NCBI RefSeq assembly: GCF_003966655.1 | Contig: NZ_AP018795.1 | Span: forward strand, 620,001 to 684,000 | Length of the DNA: 64,000 nucleotides | Reading direction: 5' to 3' | DNA from: Acidithiobacillus ferridurans | GTDB lineage: Bacteria > Pseudomonadota > Gammaproteobacteria > Acidithiobacillales > Acidithiobacillaceae | Shown here: positions 34,842 through 43,287 of the stretch, in pieces | Layout of the letters: each line of letters opens with the position of its first letter | How positions within the stretch are numbered: position 1 is the first letter of the stretch | Program-made: the position numbers and the translations under genes | Notes under the pieces: model-generated | Database searches by the model: none | Told to the model about the DNA's origin: nothing | The model's input: the letters and a program-made list of their open reading frames with translations, nothing else

Positions 34842-37128
34842 AGTCCCCCTGCCCGAGCGCGATCAGCAGCGGCGCGAGCTGCTCTGCGTACGCTTCCCAT
34901 TTGCCGATAGCCGAACGGTAGATGGGCTCCTTGACCTGCAGGCGGCTGGCCGTCTGCAGCGTCCGGGTGTTTTCGGCAAAATCCAGGCAGCGCGGGTCGT
35001 ATTCCAACTGCATGAATCGCAATATTTCCCGGATGCCGCTTTCGGGGTCGGCAACGAGGTCTTCATAGCCTACGGTAAGGACGTCCTCGGCCATGCGGGA
35101 TTGCCATTGCACGAGGGTTTTCCGGTGCGCGCCATAGTATTTCCCCAGGCTGTCGAGGTCGTGGCTGTAGGCATGGTCCCCGATCATGTGCTGCTGAAAC
35201 AGGGAAAGGCAGTTGTCGCGCGCATCGCGTTGGCAGTAAACGATTTTTGCTTCCGGGAACAGGAGTTTTGCGCTGCCCAGAAACAGAAAGTTGCTGGGCA
35301 GCTTGTCGATAAAATATCGGCCTCCGGTCCATCGGTGCCGGATCCGGTCCAGGTACCATTGGCGGATTGCGCCGATCTGATCCGCCAGGTTTTCGGAATC
35401 GAGGGGCAGGCTCCGCAGCTTGGCGGCGGCCTGGGGAAGATGCCGGAGTTCCCCAAGGCCGTCGATGTCGGCGTGCATGTCCAGCATCTGATGCAGCAGG
35501 CTGGTTCCGGACCGGGGCATGCCGACGATGAACAGGGGGACCGGACTGTCGGGCGTCGCCACCGCCACGTTGCCCTTCCAGCGATCATACCGGTCCAGGT
35601 CGTTCCGCAGGGTATCGGCCATGGCCTGGGAATCGAAGGACTCGATCTTTTGCAGCAGCCGATGTCCCTGACGGTAACAGGCGAAGGCCTGGGCGTATTG
35701 GCGTTGGCTGTGGTGGTGGTTTCCGGCGATGAACCAGGCGTTGACGGCGCAATTTTCCCGATCTTCGCCGCTTTCCCAGGACAACAGCGGTTCTATCAGC
35801 GCGAAAGATTCCGCGTGATTTTTCTGCCGTTGGAGTATCTCGGCGAGGGCGACCCGCACCCGAAGGTCGCTGGGCGCCAGATTCCCGGCCTTCCGCAGAG
35901 TCGTTTCGGCAGCCTCGACCTCGCCCAGTTTCTCCAGGCAGACCGCCAGGTTGACCAGCGCCGCGCTGTTGTCCGGCTGTTTTTCGAGCAGCTTGCGGAT
36001 CATGCCCTCCGCCGTCCGGCATTCTCCCAGGTGGATCAGGGCCACGCTCAGATGAAACTGCGCCTCCGCAGACTCCGGCAGAAGTTCCAGCGCTCTGTGG
36101 AAGGTCTCCACCGCTTCATCCACATACTTCAACTGAAACAGTGTCCGCCCTGACAAGACGAGGGCATCGACATGGTCAGGTTTCAGGTTCAGCGTTGTCA
36201 GCAGCACTTCCAGGGTTTCGGGATAACGACCCTGCTGGAACAGCAGGGTACCCAGAGGATAGTGGAGAGCGTGGCTCTGGGGATGGTCGGCGATGGCGGA
36301 GCGAATGTACGCTTCGGCTTCCCGTTCGCGTCGCTGTGCGACGAGGTTCCGGAAAATATAATGTCCGACGTCCGCATGCGCGGAATAGGTATCGGCGGTT
36401 CTTCTGAATATTTCTTCCGCTTCGGTCAACCGGCCCTGTTCCTGCATGGCGATTCCCAGACCGATCAGCAGCGACGGATTTTCGCCGTACAGATGAATCC
36501 GCCGTCGGAACAGGGCTTCGGCGCCGCCATGGTCGCCGCTGGCCAACGCGAGCATATTCCGGTGATGCAGGGCGACGGCGTGGTTGGGATCCATATCCAG
36601 CGCCTTGTCCAATAACACCCGCGCGTCTTCCTGCCGGCCTTGCTGCGCCAGGGTGACGCCCAACTGGACGAGGCAATCCAGACATTCCGGGCAGTGCGCC
36701 AGTGCCGCGCGAAAGGCGCGTTCCGCTTCCGGGATACGCTGGCCGGCGAGGAGCAGGAGTCCGTAATTATATAATGCGGGCACGAAATCGGGCTTGGACG
36801 CGATGGCGGCGAGGTAAAGCTCTTCGGCGGCCACCGGTTTGTTCTGATGAAACAATATGAGGGCGAGATTACTGAGGGTATCCGTGTGGTGACCATCCAC
36901 GGCAAGCGCCGCCCTGAATGCGCGTTCGGCCAGGTCCAGTTTGCCACTTCCGGCCGTGGTCTGCCCTATCGTGGTGAGGAGGTTTATTTTTTCCGCCGCA
37001 GGAATGGCCGTCGCCTGTTCGATCAGCGTGATCGCGGCGTCGTATTTTTGTTGGGAATAGTGGTTTTTAATGGCTTCCAGGGCGATAGGAGCGGCGTCTT
37101 TTCCCGAGGGATCGCGTTTTTTGAACAT
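34840..37128 (-). CDS. TPR-repeat protein with C-terminal sulfotransferase domain
   Basis: A 762-residue protein. Residues ~20-470 are about a dozen TPR helix pairs (e.g. YNYGLLLLAGQRIPEAERAF). From ~510 there is a sulfotransferase-3/PAPS domain: 5'-phosphosulfate loop IVGMPRSGTSLLHQML (~518-533), later IVYCQRDARDNCLSLFQQHM (3'-phosphate contact). The likely role is transfer of sulfate from PAPS to a protein or glycan. The TPR part would present the acceptor. The acceptor is unknown. It has its own transcription unit. Confidence 0.87.
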   Translation of the reverse strand: MFKKRDPSGKDAAPIALEAIKNHYSQQKYDAAITLIEQATAIPAAEKINLLTTIGQTTAGSGKLDLAERAFRAALAVDGHHTDTLSNLALILFHQNKPVAAEELYLAAIASKPDFVPALYNYGLLLLAGQRIPEAERAFRAALAHCPECLDCLVQLGVTLAQQGRQEDARVLLDKALDMDPNHAVALHHRNMLALASGDHGGAEALFRRRIHLYGENPSLLIGLGIAMQEQGRLTEAEEIFRRTADTYSAHADVGHYIFRNLVAQRREREAEAYIRSAIADHPQSHALHYPLGTLLFQQGRYPETLEVLLTTLNLKPDHVDALVLSGRTLFQLKYVDEAVETFHRALELLPESAEAQFHLSVALIHLGECRTAEGMIRKLLEKQPDNSAALVNLAVCLEKLGEVEAAETTLRKAGNLAPSDLRVRVALAEILQRQKNHAESFALIEPLLSWESGEDRENCAVNAWFIAGNHHHSQRQYAQAFACYRQGHRLLQKIESFDSQAMADTLRNDLDRYDRWKGNVAVATPDSPVPLFIVGMPRSGTSLLHQMLDMHADIDGLGELRHLPQAAAKLRSLPLDSENLADQIGAIRQWYLDRIRHRWTGGRYFIDKLPSNFLFLGSAKLLFPEAKIVYCQRDARDNCLSLFQQHMIGDHAYSHDLDSLGKYYGAHRKTLVQWQSRMAEDVLTVGYEDLVADPESGIREILRFMQLEYDPRCLDFAENTRTLQTASRLQVKEPIYRSAIGKWEAYAEQLAPLLIALGQGD

Positions 37129-37226
37129 CTTACATTCCTGTCCTGGCAGTCGTTGGCGTCTGATGCGAATGGGGCATCATACCTTATCCGGCACAGGAGG
37201 CGTCAGATTCATTCCGGGCCCGTTCT

Positions 37227-37628
37227 TTACGGCCTGCGCCAGGGCAGAACGGGCGGCACCTTCCACCATAGCAGCAGCACGCCGATCCAGATCAGGACAT
37301 AGATCGAGGTGAAAAAGGACATGGGCAGGCGCCAGAACAGCAGATGATCGACCCAGGTCTGGATCAGGGGCAGACGGTAGCCCTGCCGCCCTGCCGCTTC
37401 CTGCAGTTCGCTCTGCCAGATGGTCAGAAAGCAGGCCCTGCCCAGCAACGCCTGTACCGCCACCACCAGGAGCGCCGCGAGGTGGAGGGCCCGCCACCAG
37501 AAGATGCGCACCCACCGCCAACCCCGCCAGGCACCCAGCGGGATGGCGATCAGGCCAAAGACGTTGAAGGCGATGATCAGGATATGAACCACCAGAATCA
37601 CCTGAGCCAGCCAGAGTTCATTTTGCAT
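37227..37628 (-). CDS. DUF2784 family membrane protein
   Basis: A 133-residue protein starting MQNELWLAQVIL, with four predicted membrane helices (~5-30, ~45-65, ~85-100, ~105-125) and the family's conserved pattern (HILIIAFNVFGLIAIPLG, CFLTIWQ, RLPMSFFTSIYVLIW). Function unknown. It is divergent from nrdD. Confidence 0.75.
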   Translation of the reverse strand: MQNELWLAQVILVVHILIIAFNVFGLIAIPLGAWRGWRWVRIFWWRALHLAALLVVAVQALLGRACFLTIWQSELQEAAGRQGYRLPLIQTWVDHLLFWRLPMSFFTSIYVLIWIGVLLLWWKVPPVLPWRRP

Positions 37629-37732
37629 GTCCGGTCTCCGTTGCGGAACCATTGTACACCCCGACTGGCGGTGACCTGCCAGTACGGGCTGACCCTGCCG
37701 ACCCTGGGGATGATCTCAGTTCCACTTTGCTG

Positions 37733-37787
37733 TTGACGAACCCAATATATGTGCTAAATTATCTATTGAGATGTCTATATATTGTGG
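37733..37787 (+). promoter_or_regulatory. nrdD promoter with two NrdR-like boxes
   Basis: A -35 TTGACG (37733) and -10 TAAATT (37755) are 16 bases apart. Two palindromic A/T cores resemble the NrdR box (ACAC-WATATATW-GTGT): CCAATATATGTG at 37740-37755 and CTATATATTGTGG at 37772-37787, the latter with a near-perfect right half. Their centres are 32 bp apart, the three-turn spacing typical of tandem NrdR sites. NrdR would repress when dATP is high. No FNR box was seen. Confidence 0.55.
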
Positions 37788-37843
37788 TCTACCGTCCCGA
37801 GACGCGACAGCGTCGGTTCGGTGCCGGTCGGGAGAAGATGGCG

Positions 37844-39841
37844 ATGAACGATCTTTCGATGTTGAAGCGAAACGGCGCAAGGGTGCCTTTTGATCCAGGT
37901 CGGATCTGCTCGGCTATCACCCGGGCGGGACGTGCGAGCGGCGAATTTGACGACGGCGTTGCGGAAAGAATCACCGACGTGGTTCTGGGCGCCCTGGCAC
38001 CTGATGCAGCCCATCGCGAACCCACGATTGAGCAGATTCAGGATCTGGTCGAACTGGCGCTGATGGACGAGGGCTTTTATCGCACCGCTCGCGCCTATAT
38101 TGCCTACCGCGAACAGCACCAGCGATTGCGCGGGGATCGCCAGGCGATGATAGACGCCATCACTTCCGTCAATGAATACCTGGATCGGGAGGATTGGCGG
38201 GTCAACGCCAATGCCAACCAGGGTTATTCCCTCGGCGGCCTGATCCTGAACATTGCCGGAAAAGTCACCGCGAATTACTGGCTGAGCCATGTCTATCCCG
38301 AAAAAATCGGTGCCGCCCACCGCGAGGCGGACCTGCATATCCACGATCTCGACATGTTGGCCGGTTATTGCGCCGGATGGTCCCTCCGCACCCTTTTGCA
38401 GGAGGGGTTCAACGGCGTACCGGGGAAGGTAGAGGCGGCACCGCCGCGTCACCTGTCGAGCGCCGTCGGGCAGATGGTCAACTTCCTCGGCACCCTGCAG
38501 AACGAATGGGCAGGCGCACAGGCCTTCAGTTCCTTTGATACCTATCTGGCGCCGTTCGTCCGCAAAGATGGCTTGTCCTACCGGGAGATACGCCAAAACA
38601 TCCAGGAATTCATCTATAACCTGAACGTCCCTTCGCGCTGGGGTGGCCAGACGCCGTTCACGAATGTCACCTTCGATTGGGTTTGCCCCGACGATCTGAA
38701 GGAACAGGTTCCCGTGATCGGCGGAGAGGAGATGCCTTTCCGCTATGGCGATCTGCAGGCAGAAATGGAACTGATCAATCAGGCTTATATCGAGGTGATG
38801 AGCGAAGGCGACGCCAGGGGACGGGTTTTTACTTTTCCTATACCCACCTACAACATAACGCCTGATTTTCCGTGGGATTCGGCGAATGCCGAAAGACTGT
38901 TCGCCATGACGGCCAAATACGGCCTACCCTACTTTCAGAATTTTATCAATTCCGAACTGCAGCCCAACATGGTGCGCTCCATGTGTTGTCGCCTGCAACT
39001 CGACCTGCGTGAACTGCTCAAACGCGGAAATGGTCTTTTCGGGTCCTCGGAACAGACCGGTTCCATCGGCGTGGTGACCATCAATTGTGCCAGACTGGGC
39101 TATCTCCATAAAAACGATTCGGAAGGTCTTTTCCGTCGCCTGGACGCGCTCACGGAAATGGCAAAAGAAAGTCTGGAGATCAAACGCAAAATCATCCAGA
39201 GACAAATGGACACCGGCCTTTTCCCGTACTCCAAGCGTTATCTGGGTACCTTACGCAATCATTTCTCCACCATTGGCGTGAACGGTATCCATGAAATGAT
39301 CCGCAACTTCACCGATGATCGCGAAAACATCACCACCCCTGCCGGATATGCCCTCGCCATTCGTTTTCTCGACCATGTCAGAGAACGCATGGTGGCTTTT
39401 CAGGAAGAAACCGGACACATGTATAACCTCGAGGCGACCCCTGCGGAAGGCACCACCTATCGTTTCGCCAAAGAGGATCGGAAGCGCTTTCCCGATATCT
39501 TACAGGCAGGTCTCCCGGATAAGCCGTACTACACCAACTCCTCACAATTGCCCGTAGGCTTTACGGACGACCCTTTTGAGGCCATGGAACGCCAGGAGGC
39601 GTTACAGGCGAAATACACCGGCGGAACCGTTCTTCACCTGTATATGGGGGATCGCGTCTCCAGCACGGAAGCCTGCAAGCGCCTGGTGCGCCGCGCACTG
39701 GAACGTTTTCGCCTGCCCTACATTACGGTTACGCCCACGTTTTCCATCTGCCCGGTGCATGGATATCTATCGGGGGAACATCCGTTCTGTCCGATCTGTG
39801 ATGAAGAACGACTTGCTGAAAAACGGCGGCATTCCGCCTGA
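37844..39841 (+). CDS. nrdD: Anaerobic ribonucleoside-triphosphate reductase, catalytic subunit lacking its glycyl-radical tail
   Basis: A 665-residue class III reductase. An N-terminal ATP-cone (LKRNGARVPFDPGRICSAI...) runs ~5-95, followed by the ten-stranded barrel. Conserved Cys sites include MCCRLQLDL (~380) and the barrel Cys in VVTINCARLGY (~410). The Zn-binding C-terminus has CPVHGY...CPICDEE. In ordinary NrdD the glycyl-radical loop follows this Zn site, but here the frame stops, and the loop is supplied by the next gene. ATG at 37844 has GGAG 9 bases upstream; the open frame extends farther 5' without an RBS. Makes dNTPs without oxygen. Confidence 0.9.
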   Translation: MNDLSMLKRNGARVPFDPGRICSAITRAGRASGEFDDGVAERITDVVLGALAPDAAHREPTIEQIQDLVELALMDEGFYRTARAYIAYREQHQRLRGDRQAMIDAITSVNEYLDREDWRVNANANQGYSLGGLILNIAGKVTANYWLSHVYPEKIGAAHREADLHIHDLDMLAGYCAGWSLRTLLQEGFNGVPGKVEAAPPRHLSSAVGQMVNFLGTLQNEWAGAQAFSSFDTYLAPFVRKDGLSYREIRQNIQEFIYNLNVPSRWGGQTPFTNVTFDWVCPDDLKEQVPVIGGEEMPFRYGDLQAEMELINQAYIEVMSEGDARGRVFTFPIPTYNITPDFPWDSANAERLFAMTAKYGLPYFQNFINSELQPNMVRSMCCRLQLDLRELLKRGNGLFGSSEQTGSIGVVTINCARLGYLHKNDSEGLFRRLDALTEMAKESLEIKRKIIQRQMDTGLFPYSKRYLGTLRNHFSTIGVNGIHEMIRNFTDDRENITTPAGYALAIRFLDHVRERMVAFQEETGHMYNLEATPAEGTTYRFAKEDRKRFPDILQAGLPDKPYYTNSSQLPVGFTDDPFEAMERQEALQAKYTGGTVLHLYMGDRVSSTEACKRLVRRALERFRLPYITVTPTFSICPVHGYLSGEHPFCPICDEERLAEKRRHSA

Positions 39842-39860
39842 ACCGAGAAAGGAGAATATC

Positions 39861-40067
39861 ATGTATCCTGAAATAATGAACCAAAATCCTCTTGAAATAA
39901 AACTGGCGGATGACGAAAGGCAACCCTGCGAGGTTTGGACGCGGGTCATGGGTTACCACCGACCGACTTCTTCTTTCAATATCGGCAAGCAAAGCGAGCA
40001 TTCCGAGCGCAAATACTTTGTGGAGACCGGGACGCCGGATACGGGCGTGTCGCGGCCGGTGCATTGA
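39861..40067 (+). CDS. Separately encoded glycyl-radical domain of NrdD
   Basis: A 68-residue protein starting ATG after AGAAAGGAG, 19 bases behind nrdD. Residues 20-52 (RQPCEVWTRVMGYHRP, then FNIGKQSEHSERKYF) match the C-terminal radical loop of NrdD: R-V-x-G-Y-x-x-P...F-N-x-G-K-Q-x-E...R-x-x-F. Gly31 corresponds to the Gly oxidised by the NrdG activase. The domain must associate with the barrel protein in trans, as GrcA/YfiD can for pyruvate formate-lyase. The frame shift relative to nrdD, the own RBS and the clean stop argue for a real split, not a sequencing error. Confidence 0.85.
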   Translation: MYPEIMNQNPLEIKLADDERQPCEVWTRVMGYHRPTSSFNIGKQSEHSERKYFVETGTPDTGVSRPVH

Positions 40068-40074
40068 CGCGGCG

Positions 40075-40797
40075 ATGAGCGAAGCAGCCAGCACGGTGGA
40101 TATCGGGTTACAACCCCTACCCCCATTGGGCGGTTTCGCGCGGTTCAGTACGGTGGATTATCCCGGACATTTATGCGCCGTGATATACACGCAGGGCTGC
40201 CCATGCCGCTGCCGCTACTGCCATAATCCGCATCTGCAGCAGGGGCGCGGCCAGTCCGGCATATCATGGCCGGCCATCATGGCCTGGCTGGCCACCCGAG
40301 CGGGATTACTGGATGCGGTGGCGTTTTGTGGTGGCGAACCCACCGCTCATAAATCGTTACGGGCGGCGCTTCAGCAGGTGCGGGAACTGGGATTTGGCAC
40401 CGCCCTGCACACATCCGGAATCTATCCCTACCAATTTTCGCAAATGTTGCCCTATATCGATTGGGTAGGCTTTGACATCAAGGCGCCCCCCGCCCGTTAT
40501 GCCGCCGTCACCGGCGTGCCGGGAAGCGGCGCCCGGGTGCAGGACTCCGTAGAATGGTTGTTATCCGGCAAGGTGGCTTATGAAATCAGAACCACGGTAC
40601 ACCCGGCCATACTCGATACCGCGGACCTGATCGCGATAGCGCGCTGGCTGAAGCTTCTGGGAGTTTCCCGCTGGGTACTGCAATCTTTCAACCCGGCAGG
40701 ATGCGTGAATGGGGATCTGGTCACTAGCTACGCGCCGATCGACCATGAACTGCTCGATGAGTTGCGTGGATACGTGCCCGATATCTCGGTGAGATAG
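40075..40797 (+). CDS. nrdG: Anaerobic ribonucleotide reductase activating protein (radical SAM)
   Basis: A 240-residue radical-SAM protein. The cluster motif C-x3-C-x2-C is CPCRCRYC (~43-50), followed by the SAM-binding FCGGEPT (~83-89). It generates the glycyl radical on the 68-residue subunit encoded 7 bases upstream. It is longer than E. coli NrdG (154) and of the NrdG2/PflA-like subtype. Convergent with the lipoate-ligase fusion gene, 7 bases apart. Confidence 0.9.
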   Translation: MSEAASTVDIGLQPLPPLGGFARFSTVDYPGHLCAVIYTQGCPCRCRYCHNPHLQQGRGQSGISWPAIMAWLATRAGLLDAVAFCGGEPTAHKSLRAALQQVRELGFGTALHTSGIYPYQFSQMLPYIDWVGFDIKAPPARYAAVTGVPGSGARVQDSVEWLLSGKVAYEIRTTVHPAILDTADLIAIARWLKLLGVSRWVLQSFNPAGCVNGDLVTSYAPIDHELLDELRGYVPDISVR

Positions 40798-40804
40798 TCC
40801 AAGG

Positions 40805-42337
40805 CTAATGACAGGCGTTGCTCTGATGCGCGATATGGATCACCTTTGTCGCCACTTCCAGATCTATTGCGGATTCGGCCACGAATTTACCAGAATATGC
40901 CGCCTGCTCCTGCAGGAGCTCATAACAGTTGGCACCCGCTATATCCAACAACAATGCCGGAATACCTGCCGCCCTGAACGCGTCTTCATGCTTGATATAA
41001 AAATTATTGCAGCACATTCCGATATAGCATCGGGCATCTTGCACCTTGAGCGTTTTCAGTGTCCGTTCCAGATGCTCAAAGTTTTTTACGGTGGTGACCT
41101 TTAATCCCTGCCTTCCGGCCAGGTCGTATATTTCACCGACGTCACATTTTCCGCAGCGGGAGCATCCATCCCTATGCCGCCATTTGCACCATGCCGGCTT
41201 GGCACAGTATGGCACCAGCACCGCCTCCGCCTGCGCGGCGATTTCCATGGCGTCCATATCTCCGTCAGGATCATGGACCATGAACGAATTGGCTGCAGAC
41301 GCAGTTATGGCAAGTTGCTGCGCTATCCGGCTGCGCTCGAACAGTCTGTGAAATAATTGTAGGACCTGTCCGGGGGTAAATCCGGACATCTCCCACCGTA
41401 GATCATAAAGGAGGCTTTCCATGCGCTGTGATATTTCACCTTCCGACGCGCCGTACCATACAGACTGAATTTTTTTAAAGAGGTGGTGTGGCATGACGTA
41501 GACATTGCCAGCGATTTTTGCGGAAGATATCCTGAGTTCGTCGTCCAGAGTGATGCTGCCGTGGAGAACGCCACCGGATGTCGCCAGAAAGCCGCTATAG
41601 GTGCGGCCGTGGTCTGGTTCAGGAAATTGCTCCTGAGCGCCGCGCGGGCTGTGGGATACGCTGTCTATCCACGGCGTAGGTACGAGGGTTTCCAGGTTGC
41701 ACATTTGTGCCATGAACCGCGCCAGGGATTCCTTTAGATTGTCCAGATCCGCTGCGCTCCGGTTTTGTAGCGTAGTGAAGTGGAGACCGGCGGCATGTAT
41801 GCCGTCCACTGTCAGCTTCTCTTTGGGCACGCGCAACGCGCGAAGCATCGTACTGATGTCCAAGGATCTGTATAGCGTGCCATTCGCGACGATGACATCA
41901 TCCTGCATTCCGACGTAGACGCTGCCCAGCTTCCGGTTGTTTGCGTAGATATCGTTTGGTTTATGGAAATAGACATTTTCGTATCCGCTATTGCTCAGGC
42001 CGTTGCAAACCGCCATACAAAGCCTTTCCAACCATTGTGCCATACTGAACTCCTGCGCCTGTATGGTCAGGCTCCAGGCAACCTGGTCAGGATACAGATA
42101 TGCCGTTCCGCCCCCTGTTATGCGGCGGATAACCGGTATGGACCTGGCCCGACAATAAGCCATTCGCACGGCAAAGTCCTGGTCCTCGAAGGCGCCCAGG
42201 GCCACCGCGTGGCGATTTTCATAAAAACGCAATAATGGTAGCGATTCCATGCGCGTAACGATCATCTGATGCGAGTCGAGAATGATATTATCTGCGGCAT
42301 CACGAAGCCCGCTATCTCCCCATAACAGCTTATCCAT
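40805..42337 (-). CDS. Lipoate-protein ligase A-like protein fused to DUF116
   Basis: A 510-residue protein with a perfect GGAAGGAGGT before the ATG at 42337. Residues ~1-235 are an LplA-type ligase: RRITGGGTAY (lipoyl-adenylate loop) and NDIYANNRKLGSVYVG with the adenylate-contacting Lys. Residues ~260-340 resemble the LplA accessory domain (GSITLDDELRISSAKIAG). Residues ~380-500 are DUF116-like, Cys-rich (CSRCGKCDVGEIYDL, CYIGMCCNNF), probably metal or Fe-S binding. It follows ubiV by 13 bases in the same operon. It probably attaches lipoate or a related cofactor to a protein; the target and the link with ubiquinone synthesis are unknown. Confidence 0.8.
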   Translation of the reverse strand: MDKLLWGDSGLRDAADNIILDSHQMIVTRMESLPLLRFYENRHAVALGAFEDQDFAVRMAYCRARSIPVIRRITGGGTAYLYPDQVAWSLTIQAQEFSMAQWLERLCMAVCNGLSNSGYENVYFHKPNDIYANNRKLGSVYVGMQDDVIVANGTLYRSLDISTMLRALRVPKEKLTVDGIHAAGLHFTTLQNRSAADLDNLKESLARFMAQMCNLETLVPTPWIDSVSHSPRGAQEQFPEPDHGRTYSGFLATSGGVLHGSITLDDELRISSAKIAGNVYVMPHHLFKKIQSVWYGASEGEISQRMESLLYDLRWEMSGFTPGQVLQLFHRLFERSRIAQQLAITASAANSFMVHDPDGDMDAMEIAAQAEAVLVPYCAKPAWCKWRHRDGCSRCGKCDVGEIYDLAGRQGLKVTTVKNFEHLERTLKTLKVQDARCYIGMCCNNFYIKHEDAFRAAGIPALLLDIAGANCYELLQEQAAYSGKFVAESAIDLEVATKVIHIAHQSNACH

Positions 42338-42350
42338 AACACCTCCTTCC

Positions 42351-43238
42351 TCAATGTCCCGGCACAGGACCGACAGGACTGAACTGCATGCCGGGTTTGC
42401 CGTACCAATAGCCGTTACAGGCTGGCGAGCCATATTCAACCGGGGGGCTGATTTCTCCATTCAACACGGCATGGAATGCCCGTATGACGGACTCCGTGTC
42501 GGCAAGTTGCGGGGATATGCGGACGATATCTATGCCCATTTCCGACATGGCCACCGTCTCATTCAAGAGGTTGCACGGAATACCGGACTGCAGCTGAATG
42601 CCGTTGATGGTAAACAGGCGTTCCTGCTCCTGGGTGAACAGCGCCCGCCCCTCCGGATCACTGATGCAGCGCAGTTCACAGGCATCCTTACCGACGTTAT
42701 CCGCGCGGGCGGTGAAACAGCGGGCTGAAAATGACAGCGGCAGATAACCGTAGGCAAACACCTCGGTTTCCAAGGTCTCAGGCCGCGTGTCTTGTAACAT
42801 GGCAATGGTCGTGGCCGACAACTCCACCGGAGGAACCCATCGCCTGGCTCCCAGATCGGCCAGGAGCGACAATGTTTCGGCGTTATAACCATTGATATGG
42901 GGTCCGATGACGAAGGGACCCCGCCCCGCCAGCAGATGGACCGCCGCCATGTCGTTGGCTTCCACTAGGTAATGGACGTTCGCACAAATCCTTTCCAATT
43001 GCAGAAGGTCTGAATGGGCTTCCAGAAGGGCCAGTGTGGACAGCACGACCTCCTTGCCCGCGTCGGTCAGACGCGCCGCGATGTCGAGCCAGTCGGCGCT
43101 GCGCAGGGCGCGTCGTTTGGCGCACACGGTCTCACCCAGATAGACGATGTCCACCGGCCAGTGTTCCGCGCGCCGGTAAAACTGCTCTATGTTTTCCTTG
43201 GACCAGTAATAGTGGATCGGGCCTAGCGAGATCTTCAT
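42351..43238 (-). CDS. ubiV: O2-independent ubiquinone biosynthesis protein UbiV (U32 family)
   Basis: A 295-residue U32-family protein starting MKISLGPIHYYW after AAGGAGA. With UbiU it hydroxylates ubiquinone precursors without oxygen. The four cluster Cys expected from E. coli UbiV are present: one in YLGETVCAKRRALRSADW (~41) and three in RCFTARADNVGKDACELRC (~175-195). It is between ubiU and the ligase/DUF116 gene on one operon. Confidence 0.9.
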   Translation of the reverse strand: MKISLGPIHYYWSKENIEQFYRRAEHWPVDIVYLGETVCAKRRALRSADWLDIAARLTDAGKEVVLSTLALLEAHSDLLQLERICANVHYLVEANDMAAVHLLAGRGPFVIGPHINGYNAETLSLLADLGARRWVPPVELSATTIAMLQDTRPETLETEVFAYGYLPLSFSARCFTARADNVGKDACELRCISDPEGRALFTQEQERLFTINGIQLQSGIPCNLLNETVAMSEMGIDIVRISPQLADTESVIRAFHAVLNGEISPPVEYGSPACNGYWYGKPGMQFSPVGPVPGH

Positions 43239-43287
43239 TCTCCACATCTCCTTATTGAAGGGCGCTGTCTTGTTGGGTAAAAATCCA

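Noticed and set aside
37652-37843. Upstream extension of nrdD
   Set aside because: The extension reads through the promoter and NrdR-like boxes; the ATP-cone begins right after the ATG at 37844 with a well-spaced GGAG.
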